Shown here: positions 10,596 to 25,423 of the stretch, one piece after another
How positions within the stretch are numbered: position 1 is the first letter of the stretch
Layout: every line of letters starts with the position of its first letter
Source: Thermomucor indicae-seudaticae
Lineage: Eukaryota; Mucoromycota; Mucoromycetes; Mucorales; Lichtheimiaceae
NCBI GenBank assembly: GCA_000787465.1
Contig: JSYX01000018.1
Span: 21,869 to 85,868, forward strand
Reading direction: 5' to 3'
DNA: 64,000 bases
Position numbers and translations under genes: made by a program
The notes under the pieces: model-generated
The model's input: the letters and a program-made list of their open reading frames with translations, nothing else
Told to the model about the DNA's origin: nothing
Databases searched by the model: none

Positions 10596-12364
10596 TTATT
10601 TGTTGAAGGTGAAACCTCTCTTCTTGGCAGCTTTCTCGGGAGTGATTGGTCTGCCGGACTCCAGACGACGTCTCTTCTCTTCTAGGTCCAAGCGTTGTTT
10701 CTCCAGAGCCTCCTTCATTTGCTTGTGACGAGCATAAAGCTATAACAAAATGTCAGTTTCATGTTCGCGCAAAATTGTCGTCAAAACCAGCGTCTAACCT
10801 CTTCTTCTGACTGCTTCAGCTTGGCTTCCTTCTCCTGCACCTTGGCCTGGAAGACTGCTCTCATTTCGGCCTCCATCTTGGCCAGTTTCTGTTCGTGTGC
10901 TATGCGTTCTTCTTCCATCTTCTGCATGGGGCTATGGTAAAGGGAAATTTAGAAAGGAATACCGACACGTGAACATCTGATGAATCTACTTACTTGACTT
11001 CCTTGAAGACAGAAGGGTCCTGCTGAATGCCCATGGCAGTGAGCTTCTCCGTGCGGTAGTTTTCGTAAAGTACGTTGTTTGTGTATTCTTTAAGCTCCTC
11101 CATGTGAGTACTGGAACAAGTCAACAGAAGGAAAGGGTGGTAAGCACCATATGACAAGTACCAATCAGTATCTAATAACTTACCGGATCAGCATCTGTCG
11201 CAGCTTGACGAAGTCACAGTGCTCTTCATTGTCAACTTCGATAACACCCCATGGGTACTTTCTACCACGGACGCGCTTGCCGTTTACTTCGAACTCCTTG
11301 TCGGAGCCGACCACGGCAAATGGAATCTTGGACATGATCTCTCTGTTCTCAGCGATCGTTTCCTGGTCGTCATACTCGTACACAGGTGCTTGATAGATTT
11401 GGATTTTGTGATAGTTGATATCAGCCAAAATGCGCTGCTTGAAGGCCATCACTTCTTCCTCGGTTAAGGTGTCCGCCTTGGCAATCACAGGGATAAGATT
11501 GACGCGGGTGTGAAGGCGGCGCATAAATTCAATGTCAAGGGGTCTCAATCTATATAAATCATGTCCCCGCTTTTCAGCCCATTTTTGATCTGGCAGCAAC
11601 AAGAGTTTCCGCAGCCACTTACGCATGACCGGTGGGTGCGATAAAGTAGATGCAGGCATGAATGCGGTTGTCGACCATGCGGCGACGGTTCACGCGGTTT
11701 TCCTGCTCGAGATAAGCGTCAAACCGAGATTCAATATCATCCAGAATAGGCTTCCAGCTGGCATAGCAGGTCAGAAATAAAGACACTTTTCCGTTTGGAA
11801 ACTCTTCGTTTACCTCTGTTCGTTGTTGACAAAGTCGCCAAAACCAGGCGTATCCACAACCGTCAAACGCAACTTGACGCCATTTTCTTCAATATCAGCA
11901 GTAATAGACTGAATCTCGACAGTTTGGGGCGTCTCGTGCGAGGGCTCCACGTTCTCCTTTCCAGGATAAAGCTGGGTATTGAAAAGAGTATTGACGAGGG
12001 TTGATTTACCAAGACCGGATTCACCTTTGTTGAAAAAAAAATGATCAGTGGTACTCTCAAGATAAACAAAGCAAAAAACTTACCAACAACCATGCATGTG
12101 AACTGGAAGCCTTTCTTTACCGACTTGCGGTGCACCTGATTAGGAAGATTGGCAAAACCAACGTAGCCAGAAAGCTTCTTGCGGACGACAGTAATCTAAA
12201 GAAAAGGATGTACAATGTGAGATGAAGACCGCAGGATGTCCCTGAGGTTACAAAGACTTACGCCAGATGAAGATGCTCCGTTGACTTGATCGGCTGGGGG
12301 AAAGAAAGACTTAATTCAGAAACCTTATTTCCAAAGAGGAACTGGGCAAGGACTTACTGGACAT
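10596..12364 (-). CDS. CDC3: Septin, Cdc3/AspB type
   Basis: A GTP-binding filament protein that assembles with other septins at septa and branch points. Nine exons: 12364-12358 (7 nt), 12293-12262, 12195-12084, 12024-11814, 11757-11623, 11549-11184, 11110-10994, 10931-10799 and 10739-10596, giving 418 aa. In order: a polybasic lead ([20 protein letters not shown]), the P-loop GESGLGKST at about residues 50-58, switch [13 protein letters not shown] (G4), the septin unique element around [11 protein letters not shown], and a C-terminal coiled coil ([22 protein letters not shown]) ending in a basic tail. The [10 protein letters not shown] segment and the C-terminal coiled coil place it in the Cdc3 group rather than Cdc10, which lacks the coil. 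Subgroup assignment is from memory of family signatures. Confidence 0.93.
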
Positions 12365-13014
12365 GATGAGGAACTACAAAAAATTAACGAGATGATGATG
12401 AGGATAACAAGGAAAAGAGAAGAAGAGCTGTGTTGCCAGTTAATGGAAGGACAGGGGGAAAACCTTTTTTCGCTGGGAAGGGGTTAGAGGATATGCGAGT
12501 TCCTCAGAACAGTATGTGGAGGGAGAGTAGTAAGAATAAAAGGGGGGAAAAAGAGCTGGGTGTCGCGCGCGTTCAGCTTGATGAATTGAAGCACGAGTAC
12601 AGATGCCCGATGAATGGATTACTTGTGTCACGATCTTCCCCTTCCCGTCAAGAAAGGAAAGCCCGACCTAGCTTTGTCCTCTCTGTAACTGGCAATGGAC
12701 CGTTTGCTCCTGTGCCTCATTGCACTCCACTGATTGTTGGTTCAATATCCTTCTTTACCCAGCAATGCCCGAGTACCAGTGAATTCAGGCACAACATCTG
12801 TGTGACAACTAGCAGTGGACGAGAATGTGTACGCGATCTTTGTAGTTACTTGAGATGTCACAGATAGCCAGCGATGTTTTACAGTAAAAGTTCGAGTGCG
12901 GCCACAAAGTAAAGGGATCATCGAGTATCACTTGACAGGGACCACCGGAAAGTTTCGTGTAAAGACATTAAAACTGATCATTATTGCTATTATTACAGAG
13001 TCATAGTTGATCTG
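12365..13014. other. Septin promoter region
   Basis: 650 bp between the septin ATG and the stop of the next minus-strand gene. A 145-codon plus-strand frame at 12430-12867 has no recognisable content and probably just reflects the absence of stops. Confidence 0.45.
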
Positions 13015-13791
13015 CTAAAACGTAAACAGGACATTGGGGTATTTGGTTCCTTGGGCTTTGGCTTGTCCATAGCTGGACATGAAGACATCGCTTCCTGCAA
13101 ACTGTAGGGCGGCAATGGCTCTACTGGATGAAGGGTTTCTTTTCTTTCCGAAATAAGTACTACAGACAACCTTGACTTCCTTTTCCAGAGTAAGCGTACC
13201 TTTCTGCTGCTTGCCACCACCGCGTATATGAAGGGCCCTGCTTAAACATGAGGAAACCCAACGGACAATTGCACCCAATTTACGTTGGCTACTAGGTGCA
13301 GCGGAGCGAGTGGAGTAAGAGGAGGAGTAAGGATAATAGGAGGAAGACGAGGAGGTCGGAGAACGCGGGGGAATCAAATCTGACGTAGCAGTGGGTTTGT
13401 TGTTGTTGTCAAGAGGATGATGTACTGCCAGAAAATTGTCGCGCTGTCTTTCCTCTATCCGCTGTTGCAGTTGCCGCTCTACTCGCCGACGAGTTTCTGG
13501 TAGCGGCCTTTTACGTTGCTGGTCTACCATATAATATGGTATGTGTATAGGGCGTAGTCGAGGAGGCGTTGGGAGCCTTAGTACTTTCACGGACACACGT
13601 TTCGTCACATCGTCGATTTCTGTAATCATAAGTGATTCATGCGCAAATACACACTCGGTGCGGATTCGTTTCGATGGGTCAGAGATAGTGTCCAGTGTTG
13701 TGTTTGGGTATTTAAATGACTTTTTACTAATTTTGCATTTAATCATGGTTGGTGGTAAATAAAAAAGAAAGATGTCTGTCGCTTTTTTCAT
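13015..13791 (-). CDS. Hypothetical Ser-rich protein
   Basis: An uninterrupted frame of 258 codons with ATGs at 13791 and 13746; the second (MIKCKISKK) may be the real start, giving 243 aa. Residues 16-90 look folded and include VLRLPTPPRLRPIHIPYYMV. They are followed by a basic helix (RRRVERQLQQRIEERQR), a Ser/Tyr-rich linker at about 145-180 and a C-terminal segment (GTLTLEKEVKVVCSTYFGKK ... AALQFAGSDVFMSSYGQ). I do not recognise a family, and there is no signal peptide or membrane helix in the shorter form. The beta-like N- and C-terminal parts flanking a disordered linker argue for a genuine protein. It could also be an extra-long chance frame, but the composition changes along its length make that less likely. 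Confidence 0.6.
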   Translation of the reverse strand: MKKATDIFLFYLPPTMIKCKISKKSFKYPNTTLDTISDPSKRIRTECVFAHESLMITEIDDVTKRVSVKVLRLPTPPRLRPIHIPYYMVDQQRKRPLPETRRRVERQLQQRIEERQRDNFLAVHHPLDNNNKPTATSDLIPPRSPTSSSSSYYPYSSSYSTRSAAPSSQRKLGAIVRWVSSCLSRALHIRGGGKQQKGTLTLEKEVKVVCSTYFGKKRNPSSSRAIAALQFAGSDVFMSSYGQAKAQGTKYPNVLFTF

Positions 13792-14457
13792 TGCTCGCTA
13801 GGTGGTTATATAGTTGTCTATCCATGCTAATAAGCGCGGGTCAACTACAAAGAAATTCGCTGCAGCTAGATAATGAAAGATGGTGACAGCGACTTCGAAG
13901 GATGTCCAAAAACGGCAAAGATTTTGGCAAAAGCATGACACAAAAACCTACGCTTTTCGCTTTTTCCGGCTCCAAGTTTTCTTATCTGCTAACTAAGAAC
14001 ATAAGGCGTCTCTTCCGCCGAATCGCCATCCGGATATCACAAACAATTGGCCAGCAATTTCGTTTTTCCAACGCGGCTCCAACTACTTGTTACTCTACCA
14101 TTCATATCGATGCGGATGCCTTTGCAGCTTCAAATACCTGGCGGATCATTGGCGATAAGTAAACGCCCCAATTTGGCATAAAGTGAACCAGATGCCAACG
14201 ATGATCCGTGTCATTACGCTACGCGCACATACGTATGTTTGTGGCCCCTTCCCCTTAAACCTTGTGCTGCCTCTGATTGCAGTCAAGTCACTCTTGAAGA
14301 ACCTTATAATGAAGCATCGATTGGCATGTTGATACATGAATAGGATCGAAATGTACAGGTAAAGAGTATACAAACATTGTAATGGTTGTAGAGCTATGTT
14401 CTGGTTCTACCGTTTTTTTTGTCTCGGATTATGCTTCCGGATCAACCAAAATACGGC
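13792..14457. other. Intergenic between two minus-strand genes
   Basis: About 670 bp with no supported gene. Open frames on both strands (13902-14162 plus; 14373-14146 minus) have no recognisable content. Confidence 0.4.
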
Positions 14458-14958
14458 TCATTTGGCCTCCTTGCTTGCTTGTTTGATAACCTAACATAAG
14501 CCAGAAGATTCACTTAGAATCTCCATAATTATACATGTGCGAAAACTTGACAGCCAACGAACCTCAGTCCGTAACTTCTTCTCGATATCGCTGGCTTTTA
14601 ACCTTGACGCTAGCATCAGTCTTACGTTGTAATCGAGATTATCTTGAATCGCCCGTTCATCCCGCACTAAGGCGTCTTTAAGAATAATCCAATCAGTCGC
14701 ATTTTCGCATGTTCAGCTGTTCTAATTTGTACCTAACGGATTTTCCTTTTTCAATTCTTTTTCTCGTCGTTCCTTGGCCTTCAGTTGCCGACCGTATCGC
14801 ATTTCACGCTTGATTTTCTTTATGCCATTCTTGGTATCCGGTAATCGAAGTGGTTTCTGCGATTCTGCTGTTCCTTTCCGCTTAGCAGCATCTGAAGAGC
14901 CAGACTTGGATGATTTGAGTATGAATGACAATGATTGTTTCGCTAGACGACTTGACAT
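14458..14958 (-). CDS. Small Lys-rich basic protein, three exons
   Basis: Exons 14958-14733, 14675-14563 and 14490-14458 join in frame to 123 aa. The introns are 57 and 72 nt with clean GT-AG ends. The N-terminal third is Ser/Lys-rich. The middle is a long charged helix (IKKIKREMRYGRQLKAKER, ending REKELKKENPL). After intron 1 it continues DALVRDERAIQDNLDYNVR and LKASDIEKKLRTEV, ending IKQASKEAK. The joined helix without stops across two introns supports a real gene. The composition suggests a nucleolar or mitochondrial RNP-associated protein, but I cannot name it. It is divergently placed, 350 bp from the Lifeguard gene, so they probably share a promoter. Confidence 0.68.
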
Positions 14959-15308
14959 TGGGTCTTGGAAAAGGAAATGCTTGAATAAGTGGCTTGGCTA
15001 ATGTCCTTCCCTGAAATTTGGAGCCGTTGCTTGGTACCTCTAAGCGTAGCGAATATGGGATATGCGGTCGCAATGGATAAGCTGTTATTGGATCTCAATT
15101 GTTGGGATCTTTGTACAAAACGTGCTCCGCGATTAAAAGAAAATATTCATGCTTTTGATTACTGCCTATGTACGTAGTTCCTTTTTATGCATGATTCTGT
15201 TGTCATTCGCTGAACTTCTTTGAATCCATTGAATCTCAGCCGCAGGAATTACTGTCCCAGTTCGCACGTTCAGCCCTGCTCTCGAAACTTCTTCCTCGCC
15301 CAAGGGAA

Positions 15309-16337
15309 ATGTCTTACGGCACACAGCATCAACAGTATCCTGCACCTCCTCCACCGTACGAAGAGGAAACTCGTCAACCGCTTTTCGGCGGGAATAACGA
15401 AGGCGATGACCTTTACAAAGAAACAGTAGCGAACAGCTCTTTAGAGATCAGGCTCCGTAAGCATTCGTCTTGGCATATTGTCGTGAAATGGGGTCTCACT
15501 CATTACTCACTGCAGAGTTCGTCCGCAAGGTATACTCCATTTTAACTGCTCAAATATTAAGCACTGTTGTGCTTTCGGCCGTGTACATGTACAATGCTAG
15601 TGTGCAACATTGGGTTCAGACAAAGTAAGATAAGGAAAAGCACAAGTTTGCATGGAACATTTTTCCTTACCTTTCCGGTATATAGTCCATGGCTTATGTA
15701 CGTGTCTGCATTCGGCGCTCTGGGTGTACTTTTTGCGTTAATGTGCGCCGCTCGCTCTGCTCCACTAAATTATGGTCTCTTGGCGCTGTTCACTTTATTG
15801 GAAGCTCACTCGATCGGCGTAATTGGTAATAGATGGATTTAGATACTGCTATATTAGATTTAGTTGCTAACACGCAAGTCCGTTCTTGTTAGTCACTTTC
15901 TTTGACCAGGTCATCGTTCTGCAAGCCTTGGTTATTACCTTTGGTGTGTTTGTCGCGTTAACGCTGTTTACACTTCAGTCAAAGTGGGACTTCAGTGGTC
16001 TGGCGCCATTGTAAGTTGACAGTGACTTTTCGGTAGAATGGTTGAGTAGCGGTGTACTAACAGGAAAATCTGTTTTGAAAGCCTGTTTGCCGGTCTTGCC
16101 ATCCTCATGGTAGTATCTATCGTCCAAATCTTCCTACCATTTTCCGAAGGATTGCAGCTGGCTTTGGCGATCGCCGGTGTGGTGATCTTTTCGGGCTACA
16201 TTGTCCTCGATACGTACTTGATCTTCAACCGCTACTTGGCTGAGGATTACATCTTGGCGTCTGTCAGTCTTTATCTGGACATTATCAACTTGTTTATCCG
16301 CATTTTGCAGATTCTTTCGGCAATGCAGAGAGACTAA
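15309..16337 (+). CDS. BXI1: Bax inhibitor-1 / Lifeguard (TMBIM4-like) membrane protein
   Basis: A seven-helix calcium-leak type membrane protein of the ER/Golgi/vacuole (BI-1 family; yeast Bxi1/Ybh3, animal LFG4). Exons 15309-15456, 15516-15624, 15686-15825, 15893-16010 and 16082-16337 give 256 aa. A Pro/Tyr-rich cytosolic lead (PAPPPPYEEE) precedes RLQFVRKVYSILTAQ, the family's entry to TM1. Family landmarks follow: PLNYGLLALFTLLEAHSIGV, VTFFDQVIVLQALVIT, TLQSKWDFSG and the C-terminal VSLYLDIINLFIRILQIL. The last intron contains a TACTAAC branch site 22 nt before the acceptor. The PPPPYEEE lead contains a PPxY-type element as in other LFG proteins. Length matches the family. Confidence 0.94.
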
Positions 16338-17540
16338 TCGATCCCGTGTAAAACGCGCCGTCGAGTTATTCTATAGCATGATAGCCGATTCCGGAGTATT
16401 ATAGCTAGCTTTAGTGCTTTGAATATCGCGCCGTAATAAATCTAAGCTGGTACACACTATAGGGTGGCGGAAATGATGAATGTATGTCGTTATTGCATGG
16501 GATTAAACTAACAATTGCCTCAACTAGTTGATCTTTCCGTCGATTCTACTGCATTAAGATCGGATAAGTCCAAAAGATATGCTTGGACCATTGCTTACAA
16601 TATCATGTCTACGGAGGAAGATAAAGAATTTCGAGAGCTCTAAACGACTCCTTTTCGCCTTGTTTATGGTCTGTTCCATCCAAATATCTGCATGTTATCC
16701 GATAGCGGACAATAAGGAAAAGCCAGTAAAAACATACCAAACCCATCAACAGGATATGTTCTGTCCTTAACAAAGTTGCGATTTGGGCTGGACGTCAACC
16801 AGTCAACGATTTGGATATACTAAGCAAAGGATTTCCTTTTTATTATACAGTTTAAGTATAACAATTCCGGGTCCATGACAAAATTGCGATCCTTATATCA
16901 AGAATATCGTTGTATCAAGTGGCCATACGCCTGAAAAAAGCAAATCCGTGATTGCAGAGGTCAATCGGTATACTGTAGAAAAAATTCTGTGATCGGCAGA
17001 CCATCGCCGGGTCTTTGTTGCCTCGTCACAAAAATCGTCGTCAAGGGCACCGAAGCCCATCGTCAAAGCATCCCCGAGCCCACCATTGTTCATCGTAAAG
17101 AACATCATATAGCCTTCCATTTTTGAAAGTTACTACCATATAGGAATTTTACAGCTTTCTTCTGTAACGGTGGGATAAAAGGTGTTCCTTTTCGATTTAA
17201 TATAAGCAAATATCAGGATTGGCTGATAGCAGGCACATGGCATAGAAGGACTCTTTGAAGCGGCACAGGCCGATGCTTTGTGTCACAGAGATCGGAGCTG
17301 CCTATGCTCAATTCATTGACGAAAGAATGGCTTCGAACACATCAACGTGCTCCATATCGCTGTCCGACAATGACTTTTCGCTATATTCCTTCTGTACTCT
17401 GCATTTTCCTGGTATTCTACGGTAAGACTTTCCAAAAAAGAACGGTAGATTCCTGGTAAACTCAAATCCCGGTATAAAAGGGTTAAAGCGAACCCGTAAC
17501 GTTCCTTTCTTTGCCCCGTTCCTTTTCCCATCATTCCGCG
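16338..17540. other. Intergenic between Lifeguard gene and alkaline phosphatase
   Basis: 1.2 kb, with no supported gene. A 75-codon minus frame (17120-16893, Gly/Asp-rich start) is unmatched. The last few hundred bases are presumably the phosphatase promoter; a sequence reading GGTATAAAAGGG at about 17471, 70 bp before the ATG, is a good TATA box. Confidence 0.5.
17470..17482 (+). promoter_or_regulatory. TATA box of the alkaline phosphatase gene
   Basis: GGTATAAAAGGG lies about 65-70 bp upstream of the ATG at 17541, a close match to the TATA consensus and well placed for a short 5' leader. It suggests inducible, TATA-type regulation, as is usual for secreted phosphatases. Confidence 0.6.
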
Positions 17541-20474
17541 ATGGTCAAGCCGGTTGGCATCTACCGTGCAGTCGCTCTTACTTCTCTAGCTTCAGTGCTT
17601 ATTCCTGCTACTGCTGCTACACGGCCAGGCAATTACAAGCTTATCCCGGACCCAGAGGGCCAATATCCACGTCTTGGTGCTTGCCCTGATGCCCACGCGT
17701 GCATATTCCCACCTGACGTGTAAGTAACAACATGCCACCACTGGGGTGCAACAAAGTTTATTCTAGATGCTAACTGTGACTTGTAGATCGCAATTTATCC
17801 CTGGTGCCTACTTTGACCTGCGTGTTGAACTGCATGCATATGACAAAAACACCTCGAACCCCACTCCTGAGCCTTATACGAACTTCAAGACACTAGTGCG
17901 AAAGGACAACGGCAAATGGAAGGATGCTGATGAGTTCTTCCAATTTGACGAGACACCCGCTCTGGAAAAGTGGAACTTCTCATGGATTGATTCCATTGAG
18001 ACCGCGTACGCTGAAGCACTGAACTCTAGCGCAAAGCCCATCGACGTCGCTGTCACTGCCCGCATTTGGCGCAAGCTCAAGTTTGACGAGCCTGGCACGT
18101 ATGAAGTCGCTGTCCAGTATGGGCCCAAGGATAGTTACATTGTCCGCTATACGGTGATTGAAGTAAGTACCGAAGCGGCAAAACCTTATACGCAAGACTA
18201 CAACTCTAACGTCCCTGATAGCCGAAGAAACCGAAAAAGAAAGCCAAGAACGCGATTCTCTTCATCGCAGACGGTTGTAACGTTGGTGTAAGTACGGAAA
18301 CCGAAAGACACTCAACGACGGACAAAATTTTAACTGATTAGAATAGATGATCACCGCCGCCCGTGCTTTGGCACGCAAGCATACGTCCGGCAAGTACCAC
18401 GAGCTTCTTACCTTCGAAGACTTTGACCATCTCGGACACGTCATTACCCATTCGGTTGACGGCCTGGTAACCGATTCTGCCAACTCGGCTTCGGCCTACG
18501 CTACTGGTCACAAAGCTAGCGTGAACGCACTTGGTGTCTATGCTGACTCCTCTGCCGATCCCCTGGATGACCCCAAGGTTGAGCTTATCACTGAGCTTAT
18601 CCGTCGCCGTCAACCCAACAAAGGTAAAATAAAGGAACCAGCAGAAGTGAGACTCGGTTGAATCTTTGGCTAAATAACCATTGCCAATTAGCCATCGGTC
18701 TTGTCAGCACAGCCTTTGGTCAGGTAAGCCAAATAAAGAACACAAATTAGACAAAATATTTTATTGTCGGACTCTTTCTTATAGGATGCTACGCCTGCTG
18801 CGTTCTACAGTCATACTCGCCGTCGTTCCACTTTGGATCACATTGTTGACCAAATCCTTCATGGTGTTGCCAACTGGACTGACCCAGGTAAGATTATCTA
18901 CGGGAAAATACTGTTTATGTTGGCTCAATGATGATGGTCGCAGTTGCTCCTGATGTCTGGCTTGCTGGTGGTGCCGAGTATTTTAAGGGCGAAAAGGCGC
19001 TCAATGGTACCGATTACTATCCCTTGTTTGAAGAACACGGTTATCATATCGTGATGAACAAGAAAGACCTGAACAAGTACCATGGTGATGACAAACTCTT
19101 GGGCGTTTTCCGTACTGGCAACTTGGACACGTAAGTTTTTCACCTATTATATCCTCTTTAGCTTTAAGGCCATGTTTCTCAAGGGAGTTCCAAAAGATGG
19201 TTTGAACGCAACTTGTTTGTGAACAATACGGTCGGTAACCAAGCTGCTCCTGATCTTAGCGGAAACGATGCTCTAGGTATGTATTTGCGCATTTAAAATT
19301 ATATGAGCCTTATTCGTGATATCCCAATATTTAATTGATTATGTAGGATCGGATCAGCCTGGTTTGGCAGACATGACTTTAAAGGCCTTGGAGGTCTTGA
19401 AGAAGCGCGGTGGCAAGGACGGCTTCTTCTTGATGTCCGAAGCAGCTTCTGTGGATAAACAGGTACGCGCTTTGGTTTATAGAAGTGATGTATCTCTGCA
19501 AGATTCTCAAGTCTTATTTGTTTATAAGCTTCATCCCTTGGACTTTTCTCGCGCTTGGGGTGAACTTATTGAAATGGACGTGACCATTAAGAAGACTATT
19601 GAATGGCTCAAGGTAAGCGACCTCCAACTCAATTCTAAGGACCAAAAAGTCCTAAGATACTGTCCTCATGTCAGAAAAACAACGAATTTGAAGATACCTT
19701 GATCGTCTTCACTGCCGATCATTCGCACGCCTTTGACGTTTGGGGCTCGGTTGACCGCAGATTCATTGTTTCTCATTCCTCCAATCAAGACATGCGCAAG
19801 TCTATCGGTGTTTACGAGCACTCCGGCTGGCCCGGCTACTTTGACGAAGATGGTGATGGTTTCCCTGATAACTGGGTAATTATTTCATCAGTCATATATC
19901 CTGGAAACTCGTTCTATATTATTGACTTTGTTATTTTATAAAGGACCCTCAAATTACCTTGGCCGCAGGCACTAACAATGGCCCTGATCACTTTGAAGCC
20001 TGGCAGCTCGGCAAGAATGGACCACGCACGCCTGCTGTAGAAGGAGAGCACGGTGTCTATGTCGCAAACAAGGACGATCCTGAGGGCAACTATGGAGGTG
20101 AGTTGTTGCTGCAGATTCATTTTGATATGGCAAAATCTTGACAGTACTGTGTACCTTTTAGCTGGTCTTGACTGGCATGGTAACCTGCCCGTCTCCGAAT
20201 CTCAGGGCGTCCACTCTATGGCAGATGTATTCATCTATTCTAATGGTAAGTCTTGGAGATATAGCACTCTTAAGCTGCTTCAATCTTGGTTAATCGGCTT
20301 TAAATTTATAGGTCCTGGTTCTGAACGCTTCAGGAAGACCATTGAGAACTGGGAAGTGTTCTATGGCCTGACCGAGGTGAGCCGTCTGCTAGTGATTTCA
20401 TAAAATGATGCATTGTTGACATACGTTGTTCTATCTAGGCAATGGACCTTCAGCGGCCAACAAAGCACGAGTAA
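17541..20474 (+). CDS. Secreted alkaline phosphatase with N-terminal extension domain
   Basis: A zinc-dependent phosphomonoesterase of the alkaline phosphatase superfamily. Fifteen exons join to about 675 aa. A signal peptide (hydrophobic core near ALTSLASVLIPATA) is followed by an extra ~150-residue domain with no counterpart in E. coli PhoA. The catalytic part starts at NAILFIADGCNVG, whose Asp is the first metal ligand. The nucleophile is in VTDSANSASAYATG (about residue 250). Site-1 ligands are in EAASVDKQLH (Asp and His four apart, as in PhoA DKQDH), site 2 is TADHSH, and the last His is in ESQGVHSMADVFIYS. All metal ligands I can place are present, so it should be active. The Asp motif is DGCNVG rather than the usual DGMG. 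It runs convergently into the cytochrome b5 fragment. Splice sites checked include ...PPDV|SQFIPG and ...SNG|PGSERF. Confidence 0.93.
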
Positions 20475-20680
20475 GCTGCTCTTCTTTATTCGTACTTACA
20501 TCATCTTTAGACTTCTCCCCCACTATAAACTATGTATACACTTGTACTAGTTATTGTAGCGTTGCTGTCTACTTGCTGATTGATAAGAAAGTTGTTTATT
20601 ATAGAATACACACATCATAGCATCATGAATATGCGCTTAATGCATATTCAAACCACGTGCTTTCTTATCTATTGTTTGTA

Positions 20681-20896
20681 TCAGTAATACTTGAGCAAAA
20701 CGTCCTGACGATGCAGGCCATAGAATTCGTTGGTCGCGTCTTCGCCGGCTACTTGCAGAATTGGAAAAGCACCGCCGTGGTGCATATCAATGAATCGGCT
20801 CATATCATTGATGACAGTATCGATAATGATCCACAAGTCCCCTTCAATCGCATGACGGCTAACTTCTTCGCGAGTATACATCTTGAGTCGTGCCAT
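20681..20896 (-). pseudogene. Orphan cytochrome b5 domain, truncated
   Basis: A 71-codon frame from an ATG at 20896 to a TGA at 20681. It opens MARLKMYTREEVSRH, has DLWIIIDTVINDMSRF, the haem loop DMHHGGAF (family HPGG) and the second His in YGLHRQDVLLKYY. This is the arrangement seen at the N-terminus of cytochrome-b5/acyl-CoA dehydrogenase fusion proteins. Here the frame stops immediately after the domain, and the next 200 bp are the 3' end of the phosphatase gene, so no dehydrogenase follows. Both haem His are kept and no stop lies inside, so it could be a functional mini-b5. No membrane anchor is present. I lean to a truncated gene remnant. Confidence 0.7.
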
Positions 20897-25239
<4,343 letters not shown>

Positions 25240-25423
25240 AAATGTACTGTAAACTTCCGCACGTCCCGCAATTCTTGTAGATAACAAAAAACGCTATATA
25301 AATGTACCTTTACAAATGCTGTTATGCCTTTCGTTTAAGAGAAGGAGTGCCACAATCGGAGTTGAGCATGCGCGAGAGCATAACAGGTCCTTCTGCTCGC
25401 AGGACCAAGACCAGTAAAGTACG

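Noticed and set aside
12430..12867. 145-codon plus-strand frame in the septin promoter
   Set aside because: No recognisable segment, no partner exon, low-complexity changes in composition; probably chance openness.
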